Shown here: in pieces, positions 51,160-60,830 of the stretch
Position numbering within the stretch: the stretch's first letter is position 1
How the letters are laid out: each line of letters starts with the position of its first letter
Source: Linnemannia schmuckeri
Taxonomy: Eukaryota > Mortierellomycota > Mortierellomycetes > Mortierellales > Mortierellaceae
Reading direction: 5' to 3'
Length of the DNA: 64,000 bases
Assembly: GCA_029449235.1 (NCBI GenBank)
Contig: JANATG010000007.1
Coordinates: forward strand, 1-64,000
Notes under the pieces: model-generated
What the model was told of the DNA's origin: nothing
The model's database searches: none
The model's input: the letters and a program-made list of their open reading frames with translations, nothing else
Translations under genes and position numbers: made by a program

Positions 51160-51267
51160 TGCCACTTTCAATTGTACAGGTGCCACTTTCAATTGAAGAG
51201 GTGCCGAAAACAATTTTCAGTCTGTCCAATTCAATTGGAGGTTGCCCAAGTCTATTGATCAAAGGGA
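51160..51267. repeat. Right terminal inverted repeat of the Tc1-like element
   Basis: Matches the left repeat in inverse orientation across 108 bp and ends at GGGA followed by the TA target duplicate. Confidence 0.93.
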
Positions 51268-51539
51268 TAAATAACAAGACTTTCCTCTTCGCCATGTTCA
51301 TGCAATGGAAACGAAAGATGGAACATACATCCATACCAATAACCACACCTATACCAATTGACGCCACCAAGATTGTAAACTTCGAGATTGGTTGGAATCC
51401 ATAATGATAGCGATTGGTATGGCACCGAGATATATATAAACCGTAACAAAGCGTAGAAAAAAGGGAGCAGTCAAGATAACCTATACGCCTCCATATCTTC
51501 TCTTGCTGTTTATCAAGTCGTGCACCTAAAACGGGTTAT

Positions 51540-52400
51540 TTCGACGCATTGGCACTATGTCTTACATCCATTGGTGAATTACCTCAAGCTTGCGCTGATT
51601 TTCAGTGATACATAATACTCGAACCTATTGAGTAACAAATGGTAGTAAATGGTAACCAAGATGTCGAAAGGAGAGTTGGTTGCTAGATGTCCCTGTAAAC
51701 CTTGAAAATATAATTTCTGAGTGTGGTTTCACAGTGACACCAGGCGCCATGCTGGTGCGCAACCAAGAATTCGTGCACAATGTCAACCAGTAGTACGATG
51801 AAGGGTATGAAATCCTGTGGTTCATTCCGACATGGCAAGAGGGGACATCGTTACAGAAGCCTGGTTAGACGAGCATACCTTGTCAGGAAGGAGGAAAGCA
51901 GCTGTTAGTGTATTTCATCATCACCGCTAGGCTGTTTAATGTCACTATAGCGTAGAGGTTTTTTCGAGAAAGGGGTGTTGAATAAAAGGTTAAGGTGTGT
52001 TAGCGAGCAAGAACAATGGATGAGTCAAAAACACCAATGGTCATTCGGTAGACATTTTCTTGGGTTAACACTTGTCTTGGTGTCATGCGCTCAGTATATA
52101 GAACGTAAAGTTTGTTTTCGCTCTCTCGCAGATGAAACAGAGATCTAATCTTGGATATACTAGCGCATAGATTGATGTGAGAATTAGAGTCGCCTTCTAA
52201 AAGAGTAGATAGTCCTGGATGTAATCGAGAGTGCAGGATTTAACGCCGTAGTGAAGATCAAACGTCGAGCCTAGAGTAATATTCGTTTACTTTCTGTTAT
52301 TAAAAAGCGCCTTCGTATCATCCTTTCATTTAAAACGTGAGAGCAGACATAGTACATCACCGTCTCATACCGGATTCGGGATGACCGTCCATGATCTGCG
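51540..52400 (-). pseudogene. Unrecognised family, copy 3, broken
   Basis: Minus-strand pieces match all or most of the exons of copies 1 and 2. At 51800-51720 the frame reads VLLVDIVHEFLVAHQHGAWC, beside LLAGVVYELLIAHQHDIWC in copy 1. At about 52255-52200 FDLHYGVKSCTLDYIQDYLL matches LHHEIKTGIIHHIRDYILF, directly after an acceptor-like CTCTAG as in the other copies. A TAG follows within the next two codons, and frames change after that. EVIHQWM near 51590-51570 matches the VIDKWI region at the end of copy 2. A possible exon 1 remnant (HVLNERMIRRRFL) lies near 52330. The copy cannot be translated in one piece. Confidence 0.6.
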
Positions 52401-53041
52401 GCGACGTTGAAGGGCTTGGATATGTGGCGTGTCAGGAGACATAGAAATTGCCGCGATTCTTTGAAGTAGAGTGATCGAAATGCAGTTGAATGTTGTTGCG
52501 AATGGTAGGATTGTAGAGAGAAAAGAAAAAAAAGTGGTAGAGTAAGCATTCCCTGGAACTTTTTTTAGTATGAGGCACATCACGAGTCGGGTCCACTTCT
52601 ATCCGTCTCCCACCAGACTACAGCCCGCTCCTCTCTTTAGATTCTCGTCTCTTCTCACTTGCATCTCCTACTTTTTATTCATATCGTCGCCTTGGGAGCT
52701 ATCATGAGGAGCGAGGTTATTTCAGTCGTCTGAAGGTATATTTCGAATTGATGAATAACGATTAGAATTATGAAAGAGAAGAACGAAAGGTGAAAATAGA
52801 AGCGGAAAAAACAGTGAATAAAACACCACGCCACAACTCCACACTGGTAGGTTCATGTTGCGCACAAACCACATTATTAGGAATCAGAATTAGCCGTGAT
52901 CCTCGCGTTCGCTACCTCTCGCCCTAGTCATGCATTATATCAAACTTTTTAATGTTCAGGTCGCAAACATAACTGACATTGGCTTGCCATTGTTGTTTTT
53001 TTTGTAACCAGATGCCTATGTTGTATTGTTTCTCCGAGCCT
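52401..53041. other. Spacer between copies 3 and 2
   Basis: AT-rich, with no coding frame or RNA gene recognised. Short T/C-rich stretch near 52620-52690. Confidence 0.5.
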
Positions 53042-54436
53042 TTATTGAGATGATAGTTCGTAACGATGAAGAGTACTATAGAAGTTTTCAGGGATACGTT
53101 CTTCGATAAGCCTAACAACGCCAATCCACTTGTCAATCACTGGTTGGAGTACCTCAATCACCTCCCTGAATGACGGTGCGCTGTTACTGATGTATTTCTG
53201 AGAACGATCCTGAAAGTAATAGACGTTATTATGGGTCGTTCCTCCTCCATAGCGCGAGCTGCATGGACACCAAGTGTCGTACTGGTGAGCGATCAAAATT
53301 TCATGCATGATGCCGGCCAACAGGACCACAAAAGGAACGGCCACGCTGGATGCCTTCTGGCCTTTTGGGACGGTCGGGAATGTTTGTTGCCATCCGCTGC
53401 CTGGGCAATCGTCTCGAGGAGAATTTTGGAGATTGAGTGTGTATCCCAACCTCACTATTTTGCTATTCCGCGCCACTATGATTAGAAAAAGAAAAAGGAG
53501 GGGTCATCAGGCGGTCTGTCTGTCAAGCGAACCGGATTTGAAAAAATGTGTCATGGGGTGCTCTCCTCACCTTGCTGTCCTTCCCGACTCAAGAGCGGTG
53601 TGGCCTCATCCACCGGAATGAACTCTTTGACATACAAGAATCCTGCTCGCTTGCAGTCGTTGTGAAATGCCCTCCATTTGATATAGTCGATGTTGCCAAC
53701 ATGCTCTTCCAAGCTGGCATAGTCTGTCCTCTTGTTTATATCTTTCATTGTTCGCTGACGATATATAGCGCCAAACATAGATGCGGTGCTGTTCAACTCC
53801 TCCAGCGTGTCGACGTCGTCTTCAACGAAAAGAAAGTACTCCTCGATGTGGCGGCGGATATTCTGTTTGATTTGTCGATGCAAGCCCACTGTCAATTCTG
53901 GGGAGGGAGAGAAAGAAAGAAAGTGCGTGTTGTGGAAGGAACATGTTAGATTTGCAGCTTCGTCAACAGCAACAACTCATGTTCACCATGTTCACCTTGC
54001 AAGATTGCCATCACTTACTGTCAAATTCATGACCTTCCAGAATACACCAGACCTGGTTGTGATGCTTAATGAATATGTTCAAGGACCGATTCTCCTCCTC
54101 CACAACTTCTTGGGCACCAGCCAGTAAAGCGGTTTCAAAGTCAGGATGGCGCCAGCGAAAGATGTCACCTCGCATGAATGTCTCGTGGTAGACACAGAGG
54201 TGAACGTCGATGTCGTTGTAGTTCATAACAGGGCAATTATTACTGGCACAAGACTGTCGTCTCCATCGACGGGTCCTGTTCAGTTGAGTTTGTTGGCTCT
54301 GTTGGCTTTGTTGGCTCTGTTGACTTTGTTGACTCTGTTGACTCTGTTGACTTTGTTGACTTTGTTGACTTTGTTGATTGAAACTATTATCCTGAACGAT
54401 CTTGCAGGCACAACACACATACGGTATTTCATCCAT
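53042..54436 (-). CDS. Unrecognised family, copy 2 (apparently intact)
   Basis: Three exons, 54436-54019, 53897-53571 and 53475-53042, join in frame to 392 residues. The N-terminus has MDEIPYVCCACKIVQDNSFN, then about ten QQS/QSQ triplets, then a basic stretch and SCASNNCPVMNYNDIDVHLC. The pattern of two CxxC-like pairs with HLC..HE may bind zinc. Exon 1 continues MRGDIFRWRHPDFETALL. Exon 2 starts LTVGLHRQIKQNIRRHIEEY. Exon 3 carries VVLLAGIMHEILIAHQYDTW, CPC and NVYYFQDRSQ, ending VLQPVIDKWIGVVRLIEERI. No signal peptide or transmembrane segment is evident. I do not recognise the family and assign no function. Copies 1 and 3 lie upstream on the same strand, so a local tandem expansion is likely. 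Confidence 0.7.
54290..54376. repeat. Coding minisatellite (TTGTTGACT-type 9-mers)
   Basis: About ten 9-bp units with small changes (TTGTTGGCT, CTGTTGACT, TTGTTGACT) lie inside exon 1 of copy 2 and encode the Gln-Gln-Ser repeat. The unit is a multiple of three, so length changes keep the frame. Confidence 0.85.
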
Positions 54437-55048
54437 GCTGACCGTGGAAAAAAAGGTAAGTGAAGGTGAATAAGTGAACAGCGATAGCAAAGGAAAGAAC
54501 AAAAAAAAAGGAAGTGTATTTGTGCGTGGTGGCACGTGCAGAGAGGCTCGTGGTCTGTTTTCGTGGGTCGCCTGGTATGGAAGTTGAGGCAATTGCATTC
54601 ATGCACAGACGCAAGATACAAGGAGGATGCACATAGGAAATGGCAACAGTCGACAGATTTCACCTACGATAACATATGATACACATTTTAGACCTTCTTG
54701 ACCGTCCTGCGCCCTTCAACCCCAGCCTATCCATGCCCTCTTTTTTTTTTTTTGCCGCGAGAACGAGCTGGGTTTTTCTTCGTTCTCGACGTGTCAGTAA
54801 CGATGAGTATATATAGGGAGCGTGTTGCCACAGTGTCTCGCCACGTTTGTTCCTCATCCAAAGTCAACCGTCAACCTTCTATTACAGTTAAACAGACGCC
54901 GTCGTATTTTATCCCAACCAGTTGTCTCAACGTATACGCTTGTTCGTTTCACACTTTTATTCTTTTATCTGTTCCTCTTGTCTTGTTCACCTTCTCTTCA
55001 TTTTCTTTCTTCACACAATCATCACCAACCAACTCACATCCGCCAACA
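54437..55048. other. Divergent upstream region of copy 2 and the F-box gene
   Basis: Contains a TATA element listed separately and a C/T- and AACC-rich leader just before the F-box start. No other gene is seen. Confidence 0.5.
54808..54815 (+). promoter_or_regulatory. TATA box upstream of the F-box gene
   Basis: TATATATA followed by GGGAG, about 240 bp before the ATG at 55049. A long C/T-rich leader lies between them. Confidence 0.45.
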
Positions 55049-56986
55049 ATGACTCGCGCAAAGTACTTCCATCAGCTGTCACCGCCTCCACTCGACCTGC
55101 CCGAGATCATCGACCGCATCCGCGCTGACCTCTCCCTCGCTGACATCTGGAAGTGCACCCAGGTCTGCACAATATGGTCCCGGCAGTTCTCGCCCTTTCT
55201 CTGGGAGACCTTCCGCTACAACCGTATCGAACATGAGCACCGTTTGGAACGCAACGGTCACCTCGTCCGAGAGCTCATCACCTTCTGCCTTCGCGACAGT
55301 GATCTCAGGTCGATCGCTCGACACCTCACCGCCCTGACCGGTGTCACTCTTGAAATCGAAACCCTCAACGATCCCTCGGCCCTCTTTAAGTTCTATGCCG
55401 CTGCCTCCAACCTGCGGAGGCTGGCGATCCAGCTCCCAGACCCCAGCGAACTTGGGGCTTCACAGAAGGCTCTGCTGTTCCCTGTCGCCCAAGGCGCCCT
55501 GGCAAACCTGACAAAGCTCCAACTCATCGGGATGGACAACAGACGATATGCTCCCGTGTACCAGTCAGGAATGATTTATCGTGTCCTCGAGGCGTGCCCT
55601 CGTCTGGAATACCTCGAACTATCCGCCATTCGAATCGTCGATACCATCAAGCAATGGAATGAGACGTACCAGAATAGCTTTAGTAGCCCTAACTCAATCC
55701 CGGTACCCACACGGAGGCTCGGACCACGGGTTGGTGCTCACTCGTCGTCATCGTCGGCGTCGTCTTGGATTCCTTGGAGCTGGAACAGAGGACCAACACC
55801 AGGCAGCCACCCCCACCCCCATCTGGCGAGACTGGACGATAGGGTGTCGCATGTAGAGACCAAGGAAGAAGAGCTATTTGATGCTGAGCTGTTGCCGCCA
55901 CCTAACAATGACTTCAAGTGCCAGAATCTCCGTATCCTAAAGTTGTCTAGTATTTACAGCAAGCAGGCTGCAGGACAAGATTTTGTCTACGGAATCCTCA
56001 AACGGTCACCCAATCTGCACCAACTCTACCTAAAGTCGGTTCCGGCCTATATCGAAGGCCTGGCAACACTCTGCCCAGACCTCCGGTTAATCTCCCTTCA
56101 GGACTACCAGCAAAACCAACCCTACGCCCAGCCCCAGATCGCAACCTACCTGAAAAGCCCTGCAGGACAACTGGAGAAACTTTCGACTGTCAGGCTGGAA
56201 AAGTGTCGAATCACCACGCAGGATCTGCAGAACATCCAGCCCAACCTTAAGCAGAGGGGGCTGAAGCATCTCTCGGTCTTGAAGTGTGAGGGATCTTCGG
56301 CCATGGCCTGGGCCAACTTTATCGGACAGTGCGAGGCCCTTGAGAGTGTCTCGATCGACGATCTCTTGTTTGCATTTGACAATGAGATGGTGATCAACGC
56401 GGAGAATCCCGTTCGATCTGGGGTTCGACAGCAGCGTGAGACCATCCCATCGGCGATTCGGTGGGAGTGCAATCAGATTCGGTATCTGGACATCTACGGA
56501 CATCATGGTAGGGAGGGGACGTTTGACTATGTGTTCCTGGTCCTAGTCTCAAAGTTACCGTTCCTCGAATTCCTGGGAATTAACACTGCACATGTGCCCT
56601 GGTTGATGAAAATGGAACCGGTCCAGTATGCGAATGAACCAGGATCGACGATGGCGACACAAGGAGACGACAATACTGAAGTGACAAAGGAAGACTATGT
56701 GTGCGAGGCCCTTCCCCTGGGCTTGTTCGAATCTGTTAGGACACTGTCACTTGAGTCTGCCAACCGTCGTGACAAGTACTTTGGACAGTCGTCCGAGACC
56801 GTGTTGACTGTAAAGCAAGTCCGGTACCTGTACCATGCCTTCCCTGCCCTAAACACGATTGTGTACAACTCGACCAAATGCCCATGCTTGATCGATGCCA
56901 TTGAATGGCTCAAGAAGTCACCCCGCAACATCCAAGTTGCTCACAGAACATCAGTGCAGATAGAGACTCAATCACTTGGCCTCTAG
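55049..56986 (+). CDS. F-box/leucine-rich-repeat-like protein
   Basis: Single exon, 645 residues. The N-terminus PLDLPEIIDRIRADLSLADI, followed by WKCTQVCTIWSRQFSPFLWE, is an F-box, the Skp1-binding part of SCF ubiquitin ligases. The rest has spaced leucine-rich segments (LRRLAIQLPDP, LTKLQLIGMDN, LEYLELSAIRI, LRILKLSSIYS, LHQLYLKSVPA, LKHLSVLKCEG) that would form the substrate-binding arc. A Ser-rich insertion with AHSSSSSASSWIPWSW interrupts the repeats near residue 240. The long open frame also extends upstream to 54698, but the first good ATG after the C/T-rich leader is at 55049. Such proteins form large families in Mortierella-like fungi (recalled). The substrate is unknown. AATAAA lies at 56988. 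Confidence 0.85.
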   Translation: MTRAKYFHQLSPPPLDLPEIIDRIRADLSLADIWKCTQVCTIWSRQFSPFLWETFRYNRIEHEHRLERNGHLVRELITFCLRDSDLRSIARHLTALTGVTLEIETLNDPSALFKFYAAASNLRRLAIQLPDPSELGASQKALLFPVAQGALANLTKLQLIGMDNRRYAPVYQSGMIYRVLEACPRLEYLELSAIRIVDTIKQWNETYQNSFSSPNSIPVPTRRLGPRVGAHSSSSSASSWIPWSWNRGPTPGSHPHPHLARLDDRVSHVETKEEELFDAELLPPPNNDFKCQNLRILKLSSIYSKQAAGQDFVYGILKRSPNLHQLYLKSVPAYIEGLATLCPDLRLISLQDYQQNQPYAQPQIATYLKSPAGQLEKLSTVRLEKCRITTQDLQNIQPNLKQRGLKHLSVLKCEGSSAMAWANFIGQCEALESVSIDDLLFAFDNEMVINAENPVRSGVRQQRETIPSAIRWECNQIRYLDIYGHHGREGTFDYVFLVLVSKLPFLEFLGINTAHVPWLMKMEPVQYANEPGSTMATQGDDNTEVTKEDYVCEALPLGLFESVRTLSLESANRRDKYFGQSSETVLTVKQVRYLYHAFPALNTIVYNSTKCPCLIDAIEWLKKSPRNIQVAHRTSVQIETQSLGL

Positions 56987-57073
56987 AAATAAATGCTCTT
57001 TTGTTTTAATTTTTAAATATGTACATGCTCATGCAATCGACACAATGGTTGCGCCTGGGGATAAAACAAACAC

Positions 57074-57939
57074 TTAGTTGGTCTTGGGGAGGAACTTGCG
57101 GTAGTTCTTGACAACAACCTCTCTAGGGGCACTGGCCTTCTGGACAGTGGGGCGCTGGGAGATGGCCTCGCGCCACTCACGGAATCGCTGGAGGTTCTTG
57201 TTGTCCTTCAAGGCCTGATCAAATTCCTGCTCGACACCCTCCTGCTGGTACGCGCTGACGAGGTAGAGACGGGTCAAGAAGGAGGCAAGAGCGAGATCGG
57301 CGAAGGTGAACTTTGCGCCTAAGAAGAAAGGACCCTCCTTATCCTCAGCGGTACGGACGACGTTGCGGAGCAGGACATCGACCTTCTCCAACTCTGTGAA
57401 AACCTCCTGACGGGCCTTGGCGCTCTCGGTGGGGTCGAGGGTAATGGTGGCCTTGAAGAGAGCAGGCTGAGTGCGAGCACCCCAGTGGTGGATCAAGTAG
57501 CGGGACTGGGCCAGCTGCAGGGGATCCTTGGGGACGAGCCTATTGAAGTTTAGAAAAAGAGTGATGAAAGTAAGAGTTTTGTTCGATAAGTTCAGGTGAA
57601 GGAGGCCACAATTGCTCGTGTTTAACTTGATCGGGTCAGATGCATGTTGAATTTATGAATGTATGGGTGTGTATCAAACACTTACCCAGACTCGGGGTGA
57701 AGGTCGGCAATGTACTCGGCGACAATGAGGGACTCGAGGATGATGTGGTCCTCGCCGATCTTGAGGGCGGGAACCTGGCCGTAGGGGTTGATATCTTTCA
57801 AGTACCAGTCAGGGCGTGGCACGCTCAGATCAATTTCAACGACATCGTGCTCCTGATTGGTCTCGGCAAGGGCTAGGACGGCGCGGGCAGCATAGGGGCA
57901 GTAGTGAGCGTTGTAGAGGGTGAGCTTGGGGGCGGTCAT
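57074..57939 (-). CDS. Glutathione S-transferase, omega-like
   Basis: Two exons, 57939-57686 and 57539-57074, give 239 residues. The N-terminal thioredoxin-like domain has YNAHYCPYAARAVLALAET. The CPYA motif puts a cysteine at the catalytic place, as in omega and related GSTs, rather than Tyr or Ser. The glutathione-site motif GQVPALKIGEDHIILESLIV carries the cis-Pro and the ES pair. The C-terminal helical domain includes GAKFTFADLALASFLTRLYL with the conserved N-capping Asp. Omega-type enzymes reduce and deglutathionylate substrates rather than conjugate xenobiotics. The 3' end meets that of the F-box gene 88 bp away. Confidence 0.93.
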
Positions 57940-58647
57940 TGTTGCTGTTGTAGTTGTGGGAAAGGAAGGCTATATGGTTGTAAGTTTAGAGATATTGGTT
58001 TGATTGTGAGAATAAAAAGGGAGATTCGTGCTCTTTTATAAGCGCGCGAAATGAGTTGAAGATCTGGAGTTGGTCAAACGAACAGAAGTAACAGATTACT
58101 CAGCTGTACGGTGCGCGGACGGGGTAGATGTCGCTGACAAACATTAAAATCGCAAAGTTGTGCGGGAATGGTGCGCATTCAACAGGAAACTGTAATCTTG
58201 TTTGAACAAATGTACAAAAGCGGGGATTGCGCTATTGCAGGGGGTCAATGACACAATAATAAATCTTTTCTTTACTGGCACTAAGTGGCGAGACAAATAC
58301 AGCGTGCAAAGGCAACGACACGCGGCGAATGAAAGGTACACAGAAAAAAAGCAGAGTACATAAGGGAGACTGGTTGACGTTTGTTCCATCTGATGTCTAG
58401 GTAGCCTAAGCAAGGTCGCACGAACATCGGCCCTGCGCCATCGACAAATCGTAGGTAGAGACGAGGGCGAGAAAAAAGGTAGAATACACCTATTCTAAGA
58501 TGACCCTAAGAGCTCGCGACGGCTACCCGTGTTACTGCAACCGTAACATCGAAACTTTCGCATGCCCTTGAATGACCCATACTCTTTCGGACAATGGCGA
58601 TCAATTGACATGTAAGGTATTGTTTATTGTCTTCAGACTGAGAGGAA
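57940..58647. other. Spacer with GST promoter
   Basis: About 700 bp between the GST start and the 3' end of the dehydrogenase. Beyond the TATA element I see no gene. Confidence 0.5.
58033..58040 (-). promoter_or_regulatory. TATA box of the GST gene
   Basis: TATAAAAG on the minus strand, about 95 bp upstream of the GST ATG at 57939. It is the best-formed TATA box seen in the window. Confidence 0.6.
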
Positions 58648-60164
58648 CTATGTTGTGAGCAATCCTCGCTTGACTACAAAGTCTTCCGAGTACTTGAATA
58701 GTCGTTCCTGTAACTCCTTGTTCATCGCGTATGGACCTGTTTAGCATGAAAAAACAGTTGGTCAGTGTCAGCTAGAAGTTACTTGTACTATAGACAAACG
58801 GAAAACAGGAAAATGTATGACATACTTGGACGGAGTTCATGTGCATCGGGGATAAAGTAACGGCCTGATAGCTTTTTATCTTCAATCTCAGGGCTCGCAG
58901 CGCAATAAAGCTGAGTGAGTGCTCCGTCAGCAGCAGTGCGTCCGGCCCAGGCTCTTGTCAGCGTGAGCAGTTTGGAGACAATCTTCCCCTGTGTGAGGGT
59001 CAAATCGTCATCGATTCCTGTCATACAATATCCTGGATGAACCGCATTCACAAAGACTCTGTCGTGTCCTGCATTTCTTAGCCGACGTGCAAGAGCCTTG
59101 GTGTAAAGGATATTGGCGAGTTTGGAGCGGTTGTAGTGTACGAAGGGTGACTCTCCATCTGGTTGGCTCAGCGTCCCGAATTGAATGCCTCCAAGTGGTA
59201 CCTCCAACTCGTGAGCCATTGAACTATGATAGTTATGATTGCATTAACCAGGAGGGGAGGAAAATAAGGGCATGGGTACGTGTGTGAGAAAAGGGTGAGA
59301 AGCAGCTCCAATTAAAACAGTGCCGCGCTATCGCATAAGACATCGCTCTTTTGTTTTTCGAGTACTCCTACCGTCGGGTCAATTTACCTGACGTTAACGA
59401 TCCTTGACGGTTGCGACTCGATCAGTTTTGGCAGGAGGAGTTGCGTTAACAAGAAATGTCTAACGTAATGGAGGTGAAGCGGAGTGGAGTGAGAAGAAAA
59501 TGTAAGCAAAATATGTAAGGAGCATTAAGACAAATATTGAGTGGGAGAGAAAAGAGCGAAATCTTTTTAGACACGATGAGCATGTGGTCATGGGCAAAGC
59601 AACAATAAGACAAAGAAGGAGGATGTCATGCTTCATGCAATAGAAGGTATTACAAAAAGGTCATTTTACAACCCATAGACCATGTCTGTAGTCTGCGTTT
59701 GTATCTGTGCCTGAGGCATATTACCCCAAGTGATTGACGGCAAAGACGAGCTCAACGCCGTCTTTGCTGAGACTAGGTGGCACCAGTCCGAGGCCGGCAT
59801 TGTTGACCAGGATGTTGAGCTGGAGACCCTTGGAGAGGAACTCTTGTGCGGTCTTTGCGACAGACCGGAGGTCGGCAAGGTCGAGGGAGAGAAAGTCGAG
59901 TTTAGGATAGAGGTGGGGTGCGGTCTCGGACAGTTCCCGTTCGAGCCGTTCGATTGCGTCGAGGGTCTTTGCCTTGTCTCGGCAGGCGAGAAAGACATGT
60001 GCGCCCTTTGCGGCGAGGGCGAGGGATGTCTCGTAGCCGAGTCCTGCGTTTCCTCCGGTGACGATGGCGACCTTTGAGGTGAGATCGGGGATGTTGTCCG
60101 TTGTAAAGTTTGCCTTGAGGATGTAGGTCTTCCAGTAGTCGATGTTGTATATCGACTCCAGCAT
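58648..60164 (-). CDS. Short-chain dehydrogenase/reductase (retinol dehydrogenase/WWOX-like)
   Basis: Four exons, 60164-59725, 59459-59388, 59223-58826 and 58736-58648, give 332 residues. The cofactor site is VAIVTGGNAGLGYETSLALA, with ACRDKAK after beta-2, which favours NADP(H). NILVNNAGLG and SRIVNVSSMA follow. The catalytic Tyr and Lys are in FVHYNRSKLANILYTKAL, and VNAVHPGYCMTG follows it. The set is typical of classical SDRs related to retinol dehydrogenases and WWOX. The substrate cannot be read from sequence. The 5' flank (60240-60350) is a GAA/GAC-rich simple tract. Confidence 0.92.
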
Positions 60165-60830
60165 GTTTGAAATATGTCCTGAGTGTCGAAGAAGGAAAGA
60201 TAAGGAGGAGAGAGGGGTGGTGTGCGAGTCGAGTTGTGAGAAGGAAGGGAAGGGAGAAAGAAAGGGACGGCGAAGAAGAAGAAGACGAAGAAGACGAAGA
60301 AGACGAAGAAAGAAGAAGGAGAAGGAGAAAGAGAAGAAGGAGAAGAAAGGTGATGATGAGCAGTGATGACTGATATTTCATGTCCAATATTTCATGTCTG
60401 ATATTCTGGAAGTAAAAAGGGTCCTTGTTGCTTGCTGATTGGCTGTTTGTCCAGTTGGCATGGATCGCATTAAGGGCATCAGTCTTCCCCTTCCTGTGGG
60501 CCCCCATTTGTGATCTCACCCAACCCATTCGTAGGAAAAAAAAAAGTGCCATCGTCTTCTTCTTTCTCGCACTCCCTTTTTCTTCACCTGTCCTTCCTCA
60601 TCGCTCACTTCCTCCCCTTCTATTTTCACGCTCAAACTCCTAATACTCCCACATACATCCTCCCACTTTGGTCAACCTCTGCAGCCGAGGTGAATCCCAA
60701 ATGCAATTGCAGTCTCCAACCTAGTCCCGTGTGTGTATTCTAGTCCCGTTCTACTAGTGCACATCAAAAGTCCCCCGCTGCCGCTGCTTGCTCTGCTTGA
60801 CGTTCTCACGCTCCATAAATTGATTTACAG
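60165..60830. other. Divergent region before the transcription-factor relic
   Basis: GAA-rich simple sequence at 60240-60350, then C/T-rich sequence at 60540-60650. An acceptor-like TTGATTTACAG ends at 60830, so an unseen first exon of the regulator may lie here. No start codon could be assigned. Confidence 0.4.

Larger units (their letters stand above)
49844..51267 (+). mobile_element. Tc1-like DNA transposon, apparently intact
   Basis: The 1424-bp element is flanked by TA on both sides (49842-49843 and 51268-51269), the target-site duplication of the Tc1/mariner superfamily. Its ends are 108-bp inverted repeats with no mismatch that I could find, starting TCCCTTTGATCAATAGACTT. One uninterrupted transposase gene fills the interior. 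Perfect ends and an open frame suggest recent arrival or recent activity. It sits between copy 1 and a broken third copy of the unrecognised minus-strand family, but does not visibly interrupt an exon. Confidence 0.93.

Noticed and set aside
54698..55048. Upstream extension of the F-box frame
   Set aside because: Lies across a TATA element and a C/T-rich leader. It encodes low-complexity hydrophobic sequence, and the F-box starts right after the ATG at 55049.
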